Shown here: one piece after another, positions 26,724 through 34,008 of the stretch
How the letters are laid out: each line of letters begins with the position of its first letter
How positions within the stretch are numbered: position 1 is the stretch's first letter
Source: Petrotoga olearia DSM 13574
GTDB taxonomy: Bacteria; Thermotogota; Thermotogae; Petrotogales; Petrotogaceae
DNA: 64,000 nt
Direction of reading: 5' to 3'
NCBI RefSeq assembly: GCF_002895525.1
Contig: NZ_AZRL01000004.1
Coordinates: 130,011 to 194,010 of the forward strand
Translations under genes and position numbers: made by a program
The notes under the pieces: model-generated
What the model was told of the DNA's origin: nothing
Databases searched by the model: none
Seen by the model: the letters and a program-made list of their open reading frames with translations, nothing else

Positions 26724-27530
26724 TTATTCCTTTAAGCCACCTGCTGTTAATCCTTGTATTAACTGTTCCTGAAAAATTAGGAAAAATATAAATATTGGTA
26801 AAGCTGCTATAACATTTCCAGCCATCGTCACCCCATATTTCATACTGTAAGACCCATAAAATGTTGCCAAACCAATTGGTAGAGTATACATTGAAGAGTC
26901 TGACATCACTATTAGAGGCCATAAAAAGTCATTCCAAGAAGAAACAAAACTAAACACTGCAATTGCAATTAAAGAAGGTCTTGCTAATGGAACCATTATT
27001 CTAAAAAGAATAAAAAAATCGTTTGCTCCATCGATCCTCGCCGCTTCTTCAAATTCTTTAGGGATTCCCTTGAAAAACTGTGAGACTATTAATACAAACA
27101 TAGGATTAACCATATAGGGTATAATTAAACCCCAATAAGTATTTAATAAGTTTAAATCTCTTAAAAGTAAATATCGAGGAATCATTATTGCCTGTAAAGG
27201 GATCATAACCCCTGCTAACGTAATATAAAATAAAACGGTATTTCCTTTAAACTTTAATCTACCTAAAGAAAACGATGCAAACACAGTAACAACTAATGCC
27301 CCTAGGGTAGAAGTTAATGAAATGAAGGCACTATTAAATAACCATCTCAATATACCTGATTGTTCCAATATATATGAATAATTTTCTAAATTTAAATGAG
27401 AAGGGAAAAATTTTTGAGTTATTATTTCCAAATCTGTTTTAAAGGCCGAAAGGAACATCCATAATATCGGAAATATATATATAACAAAAATTATAACCGC
27501 TATAATAGTTAAAAGTTTTGACCTCTTCAA
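26724..27530 (-). CDS. CUT1 ABC sugar transporter permease, MalG/AraQ type
   Basis: The 268-residue permease has six predicted membrane spans and the EAA motif EFEEAARIDGANDFFILFRI (about 176-195), which contacts the ATPase. The TTG start at 27530 has GGAGGTG upstream, spanning the end of the preceding permease gene. It pairs with the MalF-type permease just upstream. It ends in GLTAGGLKE, the usual C-terminal sequence of this family. Confidence 0.94.
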   Translation of the reverse strand: MKRSKLLTIIAVIIFVIYIFPILWMFLSAFKTDLEIITQKFFPSHLNLENYSYILEQSGILRWLFNSAFISLTSTLGALVVTVFASFSLGRLKFKGNTVLFYITLAGVMIPLQAIMIPRYLLLRDLNLLNTYWGLIIPYMVNPMFVLIVSQFFKGIPKEFEEAARIDGANDFFILFRIMVPLARPSLIAIAVFSFVSSWNDFLWPLIVMSDSSMYTLPIGLATFYGSYSMKYGVTMAGNVIAALPIFIFFLIFQEQLIQGLTAGGLKE

Positions 27531-27532
27531 TC

Positions 27533-28396
27533 TTATTCACCTCCTGTCCGCAGTGTTAATCTAATTTGGATAAAGGCTATTACAAACATTATTGCAAAGA
27601 AAAACAAAGCCATAGCTTGCGCATATCCCATTCTAAAGTATCTAAAACCTTGATCATATATATATTGTATTAACACTCTAGTACTTCCTTGAGGTCCTCC
27701 CCCAGTCATTATATATACTTGACCAAAAATTTGTAATGATGCTATCGTTTGTAGCACTAAAACTAATGCGTGTGTCCTTTTCAACAAAGGGATAGTTATA
27801 AAAATGGTTTTCTGAAATGAATTTGCACCGTCTATCGTAGCCGCTTCATATACTGAATCTGAAATTTCCTGTAATCCGGCTAAATAAAGAATTACATTAA
27901 AACCTAACGTCCACCATATCGTAGTCAAAGCAATAGCTGGCATAGCAGTTTTAGGATCTAGTAACCAACCTGTGTAATTAATACCTATTATTTCAAATAT
28001 TTTATCTATAATTCCGAAATGTGGTTGATACAAAAAAGCCCAAATGCTACATACTATTGTAATAGATAAGACATATGGAAAAAAGAATAACATACGAAAA
28101 AGTCTTTTCATATATATTTTGGAATTTAACAACAGAGCCATTAAAAATCCTAAAATAACTAAAATTGGCACAGTCAATATTACAAAGTAAATCGTGTGCC
28201 ATAAACTTGACCAAAAAGTTGGATCATTAAACATTTTCGAAAAATTCTGTAAACCAATAAATTGTGGCTCTCCAAATAAATCCCAATCAAAAAAACTCAT
28301 TCTGAAACCATTTATAAGAGGGTATATTAAAAACAAACCATATAACACACCAAACGGTAGAAAGAATAAATATCCCTTAATAGAATTTTTCTTCAC
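27533..28396 (-). CDS. CUT1 ABC sugar transporter permease, MalF/LacF type
   Basis: The 287-residue permease has six spans and the EAA motif in YEAATIDGANSFQKTIFITI (about 183-202). LIYPLINGFRMSFFDWDLFG near the N-terminus and GGPQGSTRVLIQYIYDQGF near the C-terminus are typical of the family. It is 139 bases downstream of the binding-protein gene, with a strong hairpin between them. No ATPase gene is present in this cluster. Confidence 0.94.
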   Translation of the reverse strand: MKKNSIKGYLFFLPFGVLYGLFLIYPLINGFRMSFFDWDLFGEPQFIGLQNFSKMFNDPTFWSSLWHTIYFVILTVPILVILGFLMALLLNSKIYMKRLFRMLFFFPYVLSITIVCSIWAFLYQPHFGIIDKIFEIIGINYTGWLLDPKTAMPAIALTTIWWTLGFNVILYLAGLQEISDSVYEAATIDGANSFQKTIFITIPLLKRTHALVLVLQTIASLQIFGQVYIMTGGGPQGSTRVLIQYIYDQGFRYFRMGYAQAMALFFFAIMFVIAFIQIRLTLRTGGE

Positions 28397-28488
28397 AAAG
28401 ACTCACCTTCTCAGATTAAAATTAAAGGTTAACTTCTTGAAAAATAACAAATTAGCGTATATTTTTTAGATAAATATTATAAAACACA

Positions 28489-28518
28489 GCATTCCACTGA
28501 AACAGTGGAATGCTTTTT
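28489..28518 (-). terminator. Intercistronic hairpin between binding protein and permease genes
   Basis: Eleven-base-pair stem GCATTCCACTG/CAGTGGAATGC with a 2-4 base loop. The T-run is better on the plus strand; on the minus strand GTGTTTTAT follows. It probably attenuates read-through or protects the 3' end of the abundant binding-protein mRNA. Confidence 0.6.
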
Positions 28519-28535
28519 TAAATAAAACTATAAAA

Positions 28536-29768
28536 TCATTTAATAACCTCTTTAACAGTCCTTATTAGTTCTTCTGCTGCTTTTTCTGGTGTTACTGACC
28601 CCAAAACTACACCTTGGCAAAGTTCAACCAATTTATCTTGAACTTCAGCCCAACCTTTAATCTGTGGAATGAAGGCTTGCTCAGCAGCCAACATATAATC
28701 TTGTCTCAAAGGCAAGCTCAAGAATTCTTCTGATTCTCTCACACTCTTAATAACAGGAATGTGACCTGCTACTGCCCATTCATAAGAATGATTAACTAAC
28801 CATTCTGCAAATTTTACAGCTGCTTTGACCTTTTCCTCGTTAATTTTTGATCCTTTTGGTACAATTAGAGTATGAGAATCTCCCCATACGTAAGCCTTTT
28901 CGGTGGTCGAAAAAACTGGAACAGGCATGACACCAACTTTATCTAAGACATCCATATCTTCAAATGCAGCCATAGACCATACTCCATCAAAAGTAAAACC
29001 TGCTTGATCACTAATAAAAATTGCTCTAGCAGTTTCATAATCTACAAAAGTAGTCAAATCTTTTTCATAAAACTTTAGTATTTCTCCATATGTTTTCTCG
29101 GCTATGTCCTTTTCTATTATGAAATTTCCATTTTCGTCTTCAATTTGTCCTCCTAGGTTTCTGTAAACAGTCAACCATAATCTTTCACCTAGGCCATTTA
29201 GATCTTCTATGATCATCCCATATTTTCCTGTTTCTTCTTTAATTATCTTAGAAAAATTGTATAATTCTTCAAAAGTTTTCGGAAGTAATGGTTCCCCATT
29301 TTCAGAAATTAACCCTGCTTCTTGTAATACATTTTTATTGTAGTACATAACCAAGGGGTGCGTATCCAAAGGAAGAGCATATAATTGATTATTAAAAGTA
29401 GCTGCAGCTCTTATGTTTTCTAGGTAGTCTCTTTTTATTCCTTCAGATATATACTTATCAATTGCCACTAACGTTCCTCTTCCAACATAATCAGGCATCT
29501 TAGAGAGATGCATAATCGCTAGATCTGGGGGATTTCCACCCACCATGGACGCAAGCAACTTGTTGTAATATTCTCCCCAATCTAAAGGTTGCTGATTCAC
29601 AAAAATTTCGTTTTGTTCTTTGTTGAACTGATTAACTAGATTCGTCATTATGTGACCTTCTCCACCACTAAAAAGAGTCCAAAACGTGATTTCGATGGGC
29701 TTCGAAAAACTTAATGTTGAGAAGATCAAACTAACAAACAATAAAATTACAATAAATCTTTTTTTCAT
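28536..29768 (-). CDS. CUT1 ABC transporter sugar-binding protein
   Basis: The 410-residue extracytoplasmic solute-binding protein, family 1, has signal peptide MKKRFIVILLFVSLIFSTLS without a lipobox Cys. ITFWTLFSGGEGHIMTNLV and VGGNPPDLAIMH are family landmarks, and DQAGFTFDGVWSM is the ligand-cleft region. The start at 29768 is chosen because GGAGGTGTGG lies just upstream; the open frame extends 18 codons further, over the promoter and operator. The first gene of the transporter operon, with its own promoter. The sugar is unknown; galactosides or arabino-oligosaccharides are suggested by neighbours. Confidence 0.92.
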   Translation of the reverse strand: MKKRFIVILLFVSLIFSTLSFSKPIEITFWTLFSGGEGHIMTNLVNQFNKEQNEIFVNQQPLDWGEYYNKLLASMVGGNPPDLAIMHLSKMPDYVGRGTLVAIDKYISEGIKRDYLENIRAAATFNNQLYALPLDTHPLVMYYNKNVLQEAGLISENGEPLLPKTFEELYNFSKIIKEETGKYGMIIEDLNGLGERLWLTVYRNLGGQIEDENGNFIIEKDIAEKTYGEILKFYEKDLTTFVDYETARAIFISDQAGFTFDGVWSMAAFEDMDVLDKVGVMPVPVFSTTEKAYVWGDSHTLIVPKGSKINEEKVKAAVKFAEWLVNHSYEWAVAGHIPVIKSVRESEEFLSLPLRQDYMLAAEQAFIPQIKGWAEVQDKLVELCQGVVLGSVTPEKAAEELIRTVKEVIK

Positions 29769-29802
29769 TCTTCCACACCTCCATCTATTTAGTATAGATA
29801 TC

Positions 29803-29818
29803 GATACCGTGAACGATA
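29803..29818 (-). promoter_or_regulatory. LacI-type operator at the ABC transporter promoter
   Basis: TACCGT-GA-ACGATA is an imperfect palindrome about 10 bases downstream of the -10. On the minus strand CGTTCACGGTATC matches CGTTAACGGTATC at the lacI promoter (33153-33165) in 12 of 13 positions. Confidence 0.6.
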
Positions 29819-29826
29819 CCAAAATA

Positions 29827-29854
29827 ATTATAACAGAGTTTACAATCTTTGCAA
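29827..29854 (-). promoter_or_regulatory. Promoter of the ABC transporter/GH43/GH2 operon
   Basis: On the minus strand, TTGCAA (29854-29849), a 16-base spacer and a perfect TATAAT (29832-29827), directly upstream of the operator. Confidence 0.65.
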
Positions 29855-29926
29855 AATCTCGTTATGGTCAATTAGGTAAGTTTAAAGGCAATTAAAAGAG
29901 ATTATTCCCATTTAGCTCGAATTTTC

Positions 29927-31087
29927 TCAATTTTTGAGAATTTTTACTCCATCTTCGATAGTTGTTTCGTATAGGGATGGTTCTATTTTTGTTTTTTCAT
30001 AATAATTCTTGAAAACTTGCTCCTTGAAAGCTTTTGCCTGACTTTTTTCTACCAAAGCAATGGCACATCCACCAAAACCTGCTCCAGTCATTCTGGCTCC
30101 TACACAGCCTTTGATTTTCAAAGCTTCATCAACAATTGTATCTAGTTCAAAACCTGTCACTTCATAATCATTTTTCAATGAATTGTGGGATTGAATTAAA
30201 AGCGCTCCAAAACCTTCAATATCGTTGTTTTTTAATAATTTAGAAGCTTGGATAACCCTTTGATTTTCTGTTATCACGTGCCTTGCTCTTTTTAATTCTA
30301 TTTCATTATCAAGATATTTGAGATCTTTCACACTACATTGGCACAAATTATCAGCTTTTGTTTCCTTCGATTGGTTTATTTTTTCTAAAGCATTTTCACA
30401 TTCTTTTCTTCTTTGGTTGTATTGAGACGAAGCAAGCTCTCTTCTTTTGTTTGTGTTCATAATAATCAGAGAATACCCGTTTAAATAGCAAGGTATGTAT
30501 TCATAAGTTAGGTTTTGTGTATCAAGTAATAAGGCTTGATCTTTCTTGGCGTTTGCTATCACAAATTGATCCATTATTCCAGAGTTCACACCAATAAATT
30601 TATTTTCAACTCTTTGTCCTAAAAGTGCAAGGTATGTTCTATCAATTTCTTCAGGAATTTGATTTTGAGATAAAAGCATGAATCCAATTAGTACTTCCAA
30701 AGCTGCAGAAGATGAAAGACCCGCTCCATTTGGAAGTTCTCCTTTAATCAGTATATTACATCCCTTCAAGGGGAATCCATCTTCTAATAGAAACTTTATA
30801 ACTCCTTTTGCATAGTTCCCCCAACCGTCTTCTTTTCTATAGTCTGCTCCTGCATTTAGATCTACTTTTACCTCGTTGGGAAAGTCCATAGATTTCAGGT
30901 AGATAAAATTATCGTTCCTCAAATTCATTAAGCCGTTTATCCCAAGGTTTATAGCTACCGGTAATACATATCCCCCATTGTAGTCTATATGTTCGCCTAT
31001 CAGATTTATTCTTCCAGGTGAGAAGAATCTATGTACTGGCTTTTCACTTTCTCCGTAGATTTTTTGAAAAGTATTTAGTAAATCCAT
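29927..31087 (-). CDS. galK: Galactokinase
   Basis: The 386-residue cytoplasmic GHMP kinase phosphorylates galactose at C1 in the Leloir pathway. The galactokinase signature FFSPGRINLIGEHIDYNGG, the ATP loop PNGAGLSSSAALEVLIGF, the catalytic Asp region GIMDQFVIA and the GARMTGAGFGGCAIAL motif are all present. It follows galT by 13 bases. The last codons form a small inverted repeat (TTCTCAA/TTGAGAA) with no T-run. No galE is present in the window. Confidence 0.96.
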   Translation of the reverse strand: MDLLNTFQKIYGESEKPVHRFFSPGRINLIGEHIDYNGGYVLPVAINLGINGLMNLRNDNFIYLKSMDFPNEVKVDLNAGADYRKEDGWGNYAKGVIKFLLEDGFPLKGCNILIKGELPNGAGLSSSAALEVLIGFMLLSQNQIPEEIDRTYLALLGQRVENKFIGVNSGIMDQFVIANAKKDQALLLDTQNLTYEYIPCYLNGYSLIIMNTNKRRELASSQYNQRRKECENALEKINQSKETKADNLCQCSVKDLKYLDNEIELKRARHVITENQRVIQASKLLKNNDIEGFGALLIQSHNSLKNDYEVTGFELDTIVDEALKIKGCVGARMTGAGFGGCAIALVEKSQAKAFKEQVFKNYYEKTKIEPSLYETTIEDGVKILKN

Positions 31088-31100
31088 TTTGTTGACCTCT

Positions 31101-32084
31101 CTATTGTATTTTTTTGAATTTTTCTATTGCATTTCTTAAAGTAATAGCAGTTTCTTCTACCGCCATGGTATTTGCAGCGGCCCACGCCCCCATCTCGCTT
31201 GATGCGTACCATTTTATTTTATCCTTGTCTCTTAGTGGAGGATAAAACTCAATATGAAAATGATAGTATTTGTGAGAATCTGCGTATTCCTCTGAATTAA
31301 CAGGAGTTTGATGGATATTCATCATATATGGGAAAGGTTTGTCAAACAACAGATCAAAACCACCAGTTAACAATTTTAACGCCTCAGCCAGATCCCATTT
31401 TTCTTTTTCATCGAATTCTGATAAGTTGCCTTTGTGGGATTTGCTGACGATGAAAGCACCATAGGGGTAGTCTGTAAAAAAGGGAAGATAAACGAGAAAT
31501 GAATCATTCTCAAAAAGAATTCTTTTTTGAAACTCCTTTTCTTCTTTGTTCATTTCACAGATAAGGCATTTTTCTTTTTCTTCGTAATATTCTTTACAGT
31601 TGTCGAGTTCGACTTTTAACTTTAATGGAATCCATGAATAAGCATATAATTGACCGTGTGGATGGAACATAGTTACTCCTACTTCTTTTCCTCTGTTTTC
31701 AAACGGAAAGATGTATTTTATTCTTTTATCTTTTGAGAGTTCTTCAAACCTTTCAATCCATAAGTTTACCAACTTAAATATATGTTCTACGGGTAATTGT
31801 GGAAGAGTAATATTGTGATCAGGAGAATACAAAATTACTTCGCATTTTCCGTAATTTTTTTCAACTTTGTACAAATCAGTTCCTTGTATATTTGGTTCAT
31901 CTGGCTCTGGTTTTAAAGCGGGAAAATCGTTGTCGTATGCATAAACGTCATAGTTTGGGGGCACTTTTTTACCCGGTCCTGGACAAAAGGGGCACCAATC
32001 CTCTGGTAAATGGGGCCTATTTTGTCTGTTGTCAGCAACCATGGTGTATGTTTTTAATAAAGGATTCCAACGTAATTCTGCCAT
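31101..32084 (-). CDS. galT: Galactose-1-phosphate uridylyltransferase
   Basis: The 327-residue enzyme exchanges UMP between UDP-glucose and galactose-1-phosphate. Metal-binding Cys residues appear as CPFCPGPG (about 31-38), the active-site His lies in FHPHGQLYAYSWIP, and CLICEM provides a further Cys pair. NIHQTPVNSEEYADSHKYYH is the conserved C-terminal region. It sits between lacI and galK in one minus-strand operon, 21 bases after lacI. Confidence 0.95.
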   Translation of the reverse strand: MAELRWNPLLKTYTMVADNRQNRPHLPEDWCPFCPGPGKKVPPNYDVYAYDNDFPALKPEPDEPNIQGTDLYKVEKNYGKCEVILYSPDHNITLPQLPVEHIFKLVNLWIERFEELSKDKRIKYIFPFENRGKEVGVTMFHPHGQLYAYSWIPLKLKVELDNCKEYYEEKEKCLICEMNKEEKEFQKRILFENDSFLVYLPFFTDYPYGAFIVSKSHKGNLSEFDEKEKWDLAEALKLLTGGFDLLFDKPFPYMMNIHQTPVNSEEYADSHKYYHFHIEFYPPLRDKDKIKWYASSEMGAWAAANTMAVEETAITLRNAIEKFKKIQ

Positions 32085-32105
32085 ACAATTTCTCTCCTTC
32101 TTTGT

Positions 32106-33137
32106 TTAAGATTTCCTTACTATGAGCTCTATATCTAATACTTTCCTTGTTGATGAGTGGTCTCTTTTCTTACTTTTTATTCTTTTATACAGCATTTGAA
32201 ATGCTTCGTATCCCATTTCAAACTTTTTAACTTTTACCGTTGTCAACTCTGGCTCAATTAACCTTGAAAAGGCTATATCGTCGTAACCTACTACTGAAAC
32301 ATCTTGTGGGATTTTCAGATTATTTTCTTTCAGAGCTTTAATCGCGCCGTAAGCTATTAGATCGTTGTAACAAAATATTCCATCGAATTCTTCTTTTTTT
32401 CTGATCATTTCAATCGTTTTATCGTACCCTGCTTTAACGTGGTATCCTTCGTGTATCCCCTCACATATCTTAATATCATTTTCTGAAAATGCTAACCCTT
32501 TCTCTTTTAAAGCCTTTTTATAGCCTTGTAACCTTCCATATGAAGCAGAGTTATATAGTTGATCGGTGATCATTTTTATCTTTTTACACCCTTTTTCAAT
32601 GAGATATTTGGTTGCAAGATATCCTCCTTTTACTTCATCACTGAATATCTCATCCACATTCCAACCGTCTATTTCTCTACCTACAAGTACTATAGGGAAA
32701 TGCTCTTTAATTAGTTCTTGAATATCTTCATAACTTTTTTGCATTGGAAAAAGGAGAATACCGTCAACTCTCCTTTCTAAGAGAGTTTTTAAAAATTTTT
32801 CTTCATTTTCGTATAAACCTTCGGAGTTCATAATTATTATTTGATAATTATTCTCCCGCGCTGCTTTATCAATACCTTTGAATACTTCAGAGAAGAAAGG
32901 GTTAGAACTATCCGGCATGATTACTCCAATTGTATGAGTTACGTTAGATTTGAGCATAGTAGCGTATATGTTTTTAACATAGCCTAATTCTTGGGCAATT
33001 TTTTCGATCTTTTCTTTTGTCTGAGGGTTTATATCTGGTTTATCGTTTAAAGCTCTTGAGACCGTGTTTACGGAAACCCCCGCTTTTTCGGCGATATCTT
33101 TTATGGTTACAAAACTACCTCGACTTATTTTTATCAC
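32106..33137 (-). CDS. LacI-family transcriptional regulator of the galactoside genes
   Basis: The N-terminal helix-turn-helix TIKDIAEKAGVSVNTVSRAL and hinge are followed by a periplasmic-binding-protein-like effector domain (TIGVIMPDSSNPFF to VVGYDDIAFSRL). The start is uncertain: the listed GTG (33137) lies inside the SD AGAGGTGAT, and the best-spaced codon is ATA at 33128. The open frame continues to TTG 33167 but crosses the operator. It is autoregulated if the palindrome at its promoter is its site. It probably controls gal genes and the ABC operon. Confidence 0.9.
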   Translation of the reverse strand: MIKISRGSFVTIKDIAEKAGVSVNTVSRALNDKPDINPQTKEKIEKIAQELGYVKNIYATMLKSNVTHTIGVIMPDSSNPFFSEVFKGIDKAARENNYQIIIMNSEGLYENEEKFLKTLLERRVDGILLFPMQKSYEDIQELIKEHFPIVLVGREIDGWNVDEIFSDEVKGGYLATKYLIEKGCKKIKMITDQLYNSASYGRLQGYKKALKEKGLAFSENDIKICEGIHEGYHVKAGYDKTIEMIRKKEEFDGIFCYNDLIAYGAIKALKENNLKIPQDVSVVGYDDIAFSRLIEPELTTVKVKKFEMGYEAFQMLYKRIKSKKRDHSSTRKVLDIELIVRKS

Positions 33138-33147
33138 CTCTTTTAAT

Positions 33148-33165
33148 GTTAACGTTAACGGTATC
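33148..33165 (-). promoter_or_regulatory. lacI operator
   Basis: Perfect palindrome GTTAACGTTAAC (33148-33159), extended on the plus strand as CGTTAACGGTATC, which matches the operator at 29803-29815. It sits at the expected start of lacI transcription. Confidence 0.65.
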
Positions 33166-33171
33166 AATTTA

Positions 33172-33199
33172 ATTTTACACCAAAAACCAAAAAAATCAA
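33172..33199 (-). promoter_or_regulatory. Candidate lacI-galT-galK promoter
   Basis: On the minus strand TTGATT (33199-33194), a 16-base spacer and TAAAAT (33177-33172). The -35 lies within the left copy of the 57-base direct repeat. Confidence 0.45.
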
Positions 33200-33244
33200 A
33201 ATGATTTTTTTGTGGTACAATTCTTGTAGAACAAATAAAAAAAA
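33187..33244. repeat. Direct repeat, left copy
   Basis: About 57 bases starting CCAAAAAAATCAAAATGATT, nearly identical to 33901-33957 except for a 2-base insertion (GTGGTACAAT against GGTACAAT). It includes a 10-bp inverted repeat AAAAAAATCA/TGATTTTTTT. The pair brackets the toxin/antitoxin-like cassette. Confidence 0.9.
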
Positions 33245-33306
33245 TAGATCATGTATTTTATGGAGGTAAAGAATATTAAAAAGTTAAAAGCAAATAGGTT
33301 GTACAA

Positions 33307-33621
33307 ATGAGAATATTCAGAGACATTCATAATCGACAAATCCGATTAACCGAGGAAAGACAAGAACATATATAAAGCAATCATCCTGAAATGCGTGGTC
33401 AAATTCATAAAATACGACACACTCTTTTAGATCCATATATAATTATCAGGTCAAAAACAGACGAAAGTGTGGAATTATTCTATAAATTTTATCATCATAC
33501 ACCAGTTGAGGCGAAATATTTATGTGTAGTAGTTAAAAACTTATCTTACGATTTGTTTGTTATCACTGCTTACTTCACAGATACAATTAAAAGAGGTGAA
33601 ATATTATGGGAAAAGAAATAA
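33307..33621 (+). pseudogene. BECR-fold toxin-like nuclease gene interrupted by an in-frame stop
   Basis: From ATG 33307 the frame reads MRIFRDIHNRQIRLTEERQE then HI, a TAA at 33373-33375, and continues SNHPEMRGQIHKIRHTLLDP to KRGEILWEKK. The join LTEERxxHIxxNHPEM looks like uninterrupted family sequence, so one nonsense change appears to have split it. The downstream part (VELFYKFYHH, KYLCVVVKNL, FVITAYFTD) resembles phage-type BECR/RelE-like nucleases often found beside DUF2283. A shortened product from ATG 33391 (76 residues) is possible but lacks the N-terminal strand. Family assignment is from pattern only. Confidence 0.6.
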
Positions 33622-33818
33622 AAATTTGGTATGACAAGGAAGGAGATTATTTGGAAATAATTTTTGAAAAGAAAGCTGGTTATTTTAGGGAAACAGAAAA
33701 CGATGCTGTAATGGAAAAAGTAGATGAAGAAGGAAACATCATTGGCTTTTCTATACTCAAAGTAAGTTCTTTGGAAGATAAGCCTTTATCAATAGTGCTT
33801 AAAAACCATTTAGTCTAA
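33606..33818 (+). CDS. DUF2283 protein (putative antitoxin partner)
   Basis: A 70-residue protein beginning KEIKIWYDKEGDYLEIIFEK with AVMEKVDEEGNIIGFSILKV in the middle, the usual DUF2283 layout of beta strands. RBS AGAGGTGAAA. It overlaps the preceding interrupted gene by 16 bases. Small proteins of this family often accompany RelE-like or BECR nucleases; an antitoxin role is inference. Confidence 0.75.
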   Translation: MGKEIKIWYDKEGDYLEIIFEKKAGYFRETENDAVMEKVDEEGNIIGFSILKVSSLEDKPLSIVLKNHLV

Positions 33819-33900
33819 TTACTTCGAGGAAATTCTAAATAAATACTCTACCTGCTAAAATAAGGGGTAGGAGGATTCAGTTAGCAGATTTAATCATCTT

Positions 33901-33957
33901 CCAAAAAAATCAAAATGATTTTTTTGGTACAATTCTTGTAGAACAAATAAAAAAATA
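33901..33957. repeat. Direct repeat, right copy
   Basis: Second copy of the repeat at 33187-33244, lying between the DUF2283 gene and the thrS terminator. The two copies are about 700 bases apart. 33819-33900 holds no visible gene. Confidence 0.9.
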
Positions 33958-33964
33958 AAATATT

Positions 33965-33989
33965 AAAGGCGCCCTTTTGGGCGCCCTTT
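33965..33989 (-). terminator. thrS terminator
   Basis: Stem GGCGCCC-TTTT/AAAA-GGGCGCC with flanking A:T pairs. On the minus strand TTTAATATTTTATTTTTTT follows it, 20 bases after the thrS stop. Confidence 0.8.
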
Positions 33990-34008
33990 ATGAGCCAGTA
34001 TTATTAAT

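Noticed and set aside
33187-33957. Insertion sequence with direct repeats
   Set aside because: No transposase or terminal inverted repeats; 57-base duplications are longer than usual target duplications.
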